Assembly (NCBI GenBank): GCA_964599635.1
Contig: CAZRGM010000039.1
Coordinates: forward strand, 1 to 64,000
Length of the DNA: 64,000 nucleotides
Direction of reading: 5' to 3'
Source: WJMT01 sp964599635
GTDB taxonomy: Bacteria; Acidobacteriota; Aminicenantia; Aminicenantales; Aminicenantaceae
The notes below the pieces were generated by a model. It saw only the letters and a list, made by a program, of their open reading frames with translations. It was not told the origin of the DNA and did no database searches. The number at the start of each line of letters is the position of its first letter. The stretch's first letter is position 1. The translations under genes were made by a program, and so were the position numbers. Positions 63,874 to 64,000 of the stretch are shown here, piece by piece.

Positions 63874-64000
63874 ATGATGAAGGTTGATAATGAAGAAATC
63901 TTTGCCATGAAGGCAGGAGAAGAACTTGATAAAAAAATTGCTTCTGAACTTATGGATGGGGTGCCCGATCGCTACTCGGAAGACCTTTATTCTGCTTGGA
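63874..64000 (+). CDS. partial CDS, phage ABA-sandwich-like protein (cut by the window end)
   Basis: The reading frame starts at ATG 63874 (or 63877) with AAAGGAG six bases upstream and runs off the window end after 42 codons. The visible part has MKAGEELDKKIASELMDG and then RYSEDLYSAW. This matches my memory of small phage or mobile-element proteins with an ABA-sandwich domain, in which a similar MxxGxELDxxVAExVM stretch is followed by YSxDxxAAW. The function is unknown. It begins 20 bases after the MITE copy B. Confidence 0.5.
   Translation, partial: MMKVDNEEIFAMKAGEELDKKIASELMDGVPDRYSEDLYSAW

Overview
This window is a chromosomal stretch of an anaerobic, Gram-negative-type bacterium. It is AT-leaning and gene-dense, with many exported lipoproteins and outer-membrane barrels. 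The mix suggests a deep-branching fermenter of proteins or peptides with hydrogen and sulfur metabolism: secreted S10, M14 and S46 peptidases, six-bladed propeller lipoproteins, a TPR/TolB-like propeller protein, an Mvh-type hydrogenase, Hdr/Qmo-like flavoproteins and an Mrp-linked membrane complex. Candidatus Aminicenantes (OP8, Acidobacteriota-related) is my best guess. This is inferred from gene content alone; no rRNA or marker gene is present to confirm it.

Layout. 1-1.9 kb: edge of an integrated element (two small ORFs and a tyrosine integrase) abutting an intact tRNA-Arg(ACG). 2.0-2.35 kb: two abutting copies of a MITE-like repeat, with further copies or fragments at 33.0, 45.35, 45.9 and 63.6 kb. 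2.85-11.4 kb: a tiny membrane protein overlapping an APC permease fused to Usp domains, an orphan propeller-sensor histidine kinase, a glycosyltransferase and SppA. 11.7-15.6 kb: an ArsR-type regulator with a palindrome over its promoter, a hydrogenase maturation protease and the MvhD, MvhG and MvhA subunits of a group 3c-like [NiFe] hydrogenase. 16-23.4 kb: a secreted FN3 protein, a TPR/propeller protein, a two-component system and a Nudix hydrolase. Nearly the same 21-bp motif lies upstream of the FN3 and propeller genes. 23.5-28.7 kb: two related propeller lipoproteins, a nucleotidyltransferase/CDP-alcohol transferase pair, a DUF378 protein and a PlsY-like protein. 28.8-33 kb: a LolD/LolC-like ABC exporter with a LolA-like protein and a barrel protein. 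33-44.7 kb: exported peptidases, a pentaheme cytochrome next to a cytochrome/beta-barrel fusion, and an SLC13/RCK transporter.

The most interesting part is 44.9-63.4 kb, a redox island of two gene sets that converge tail to tail. The rightward set is DsrE-like, TusA, a MvhD-like protein, HdrA with a nested GltD-type NAD(P)H module, a second HdrA ending in a winged helix, and a QmoC-like membrane subunit. The leftward 13-gene operon has Mrp antiporter genes, two large antiporter-type subunits and NuoH/B/C/D/I-like subunits. Its NuoD-like subunit has no [NiFe] cysteines, its NuoB-like subunit keeps only three cluster cysteines, and its NuoI-like ferredoxin subunit is fused to another GltD module. 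It resembles the archaeal Mbs/Mbx sulfur-reducing complexes rather than a hydrogenase. I infer that the two sets link sulfur (sulfane) chemistry, NAD(P)H/ferredoxin, menaquinone and ion pumping, with the Mvh hydrogenase and the outer-surface cytochromes as other electron outlets.
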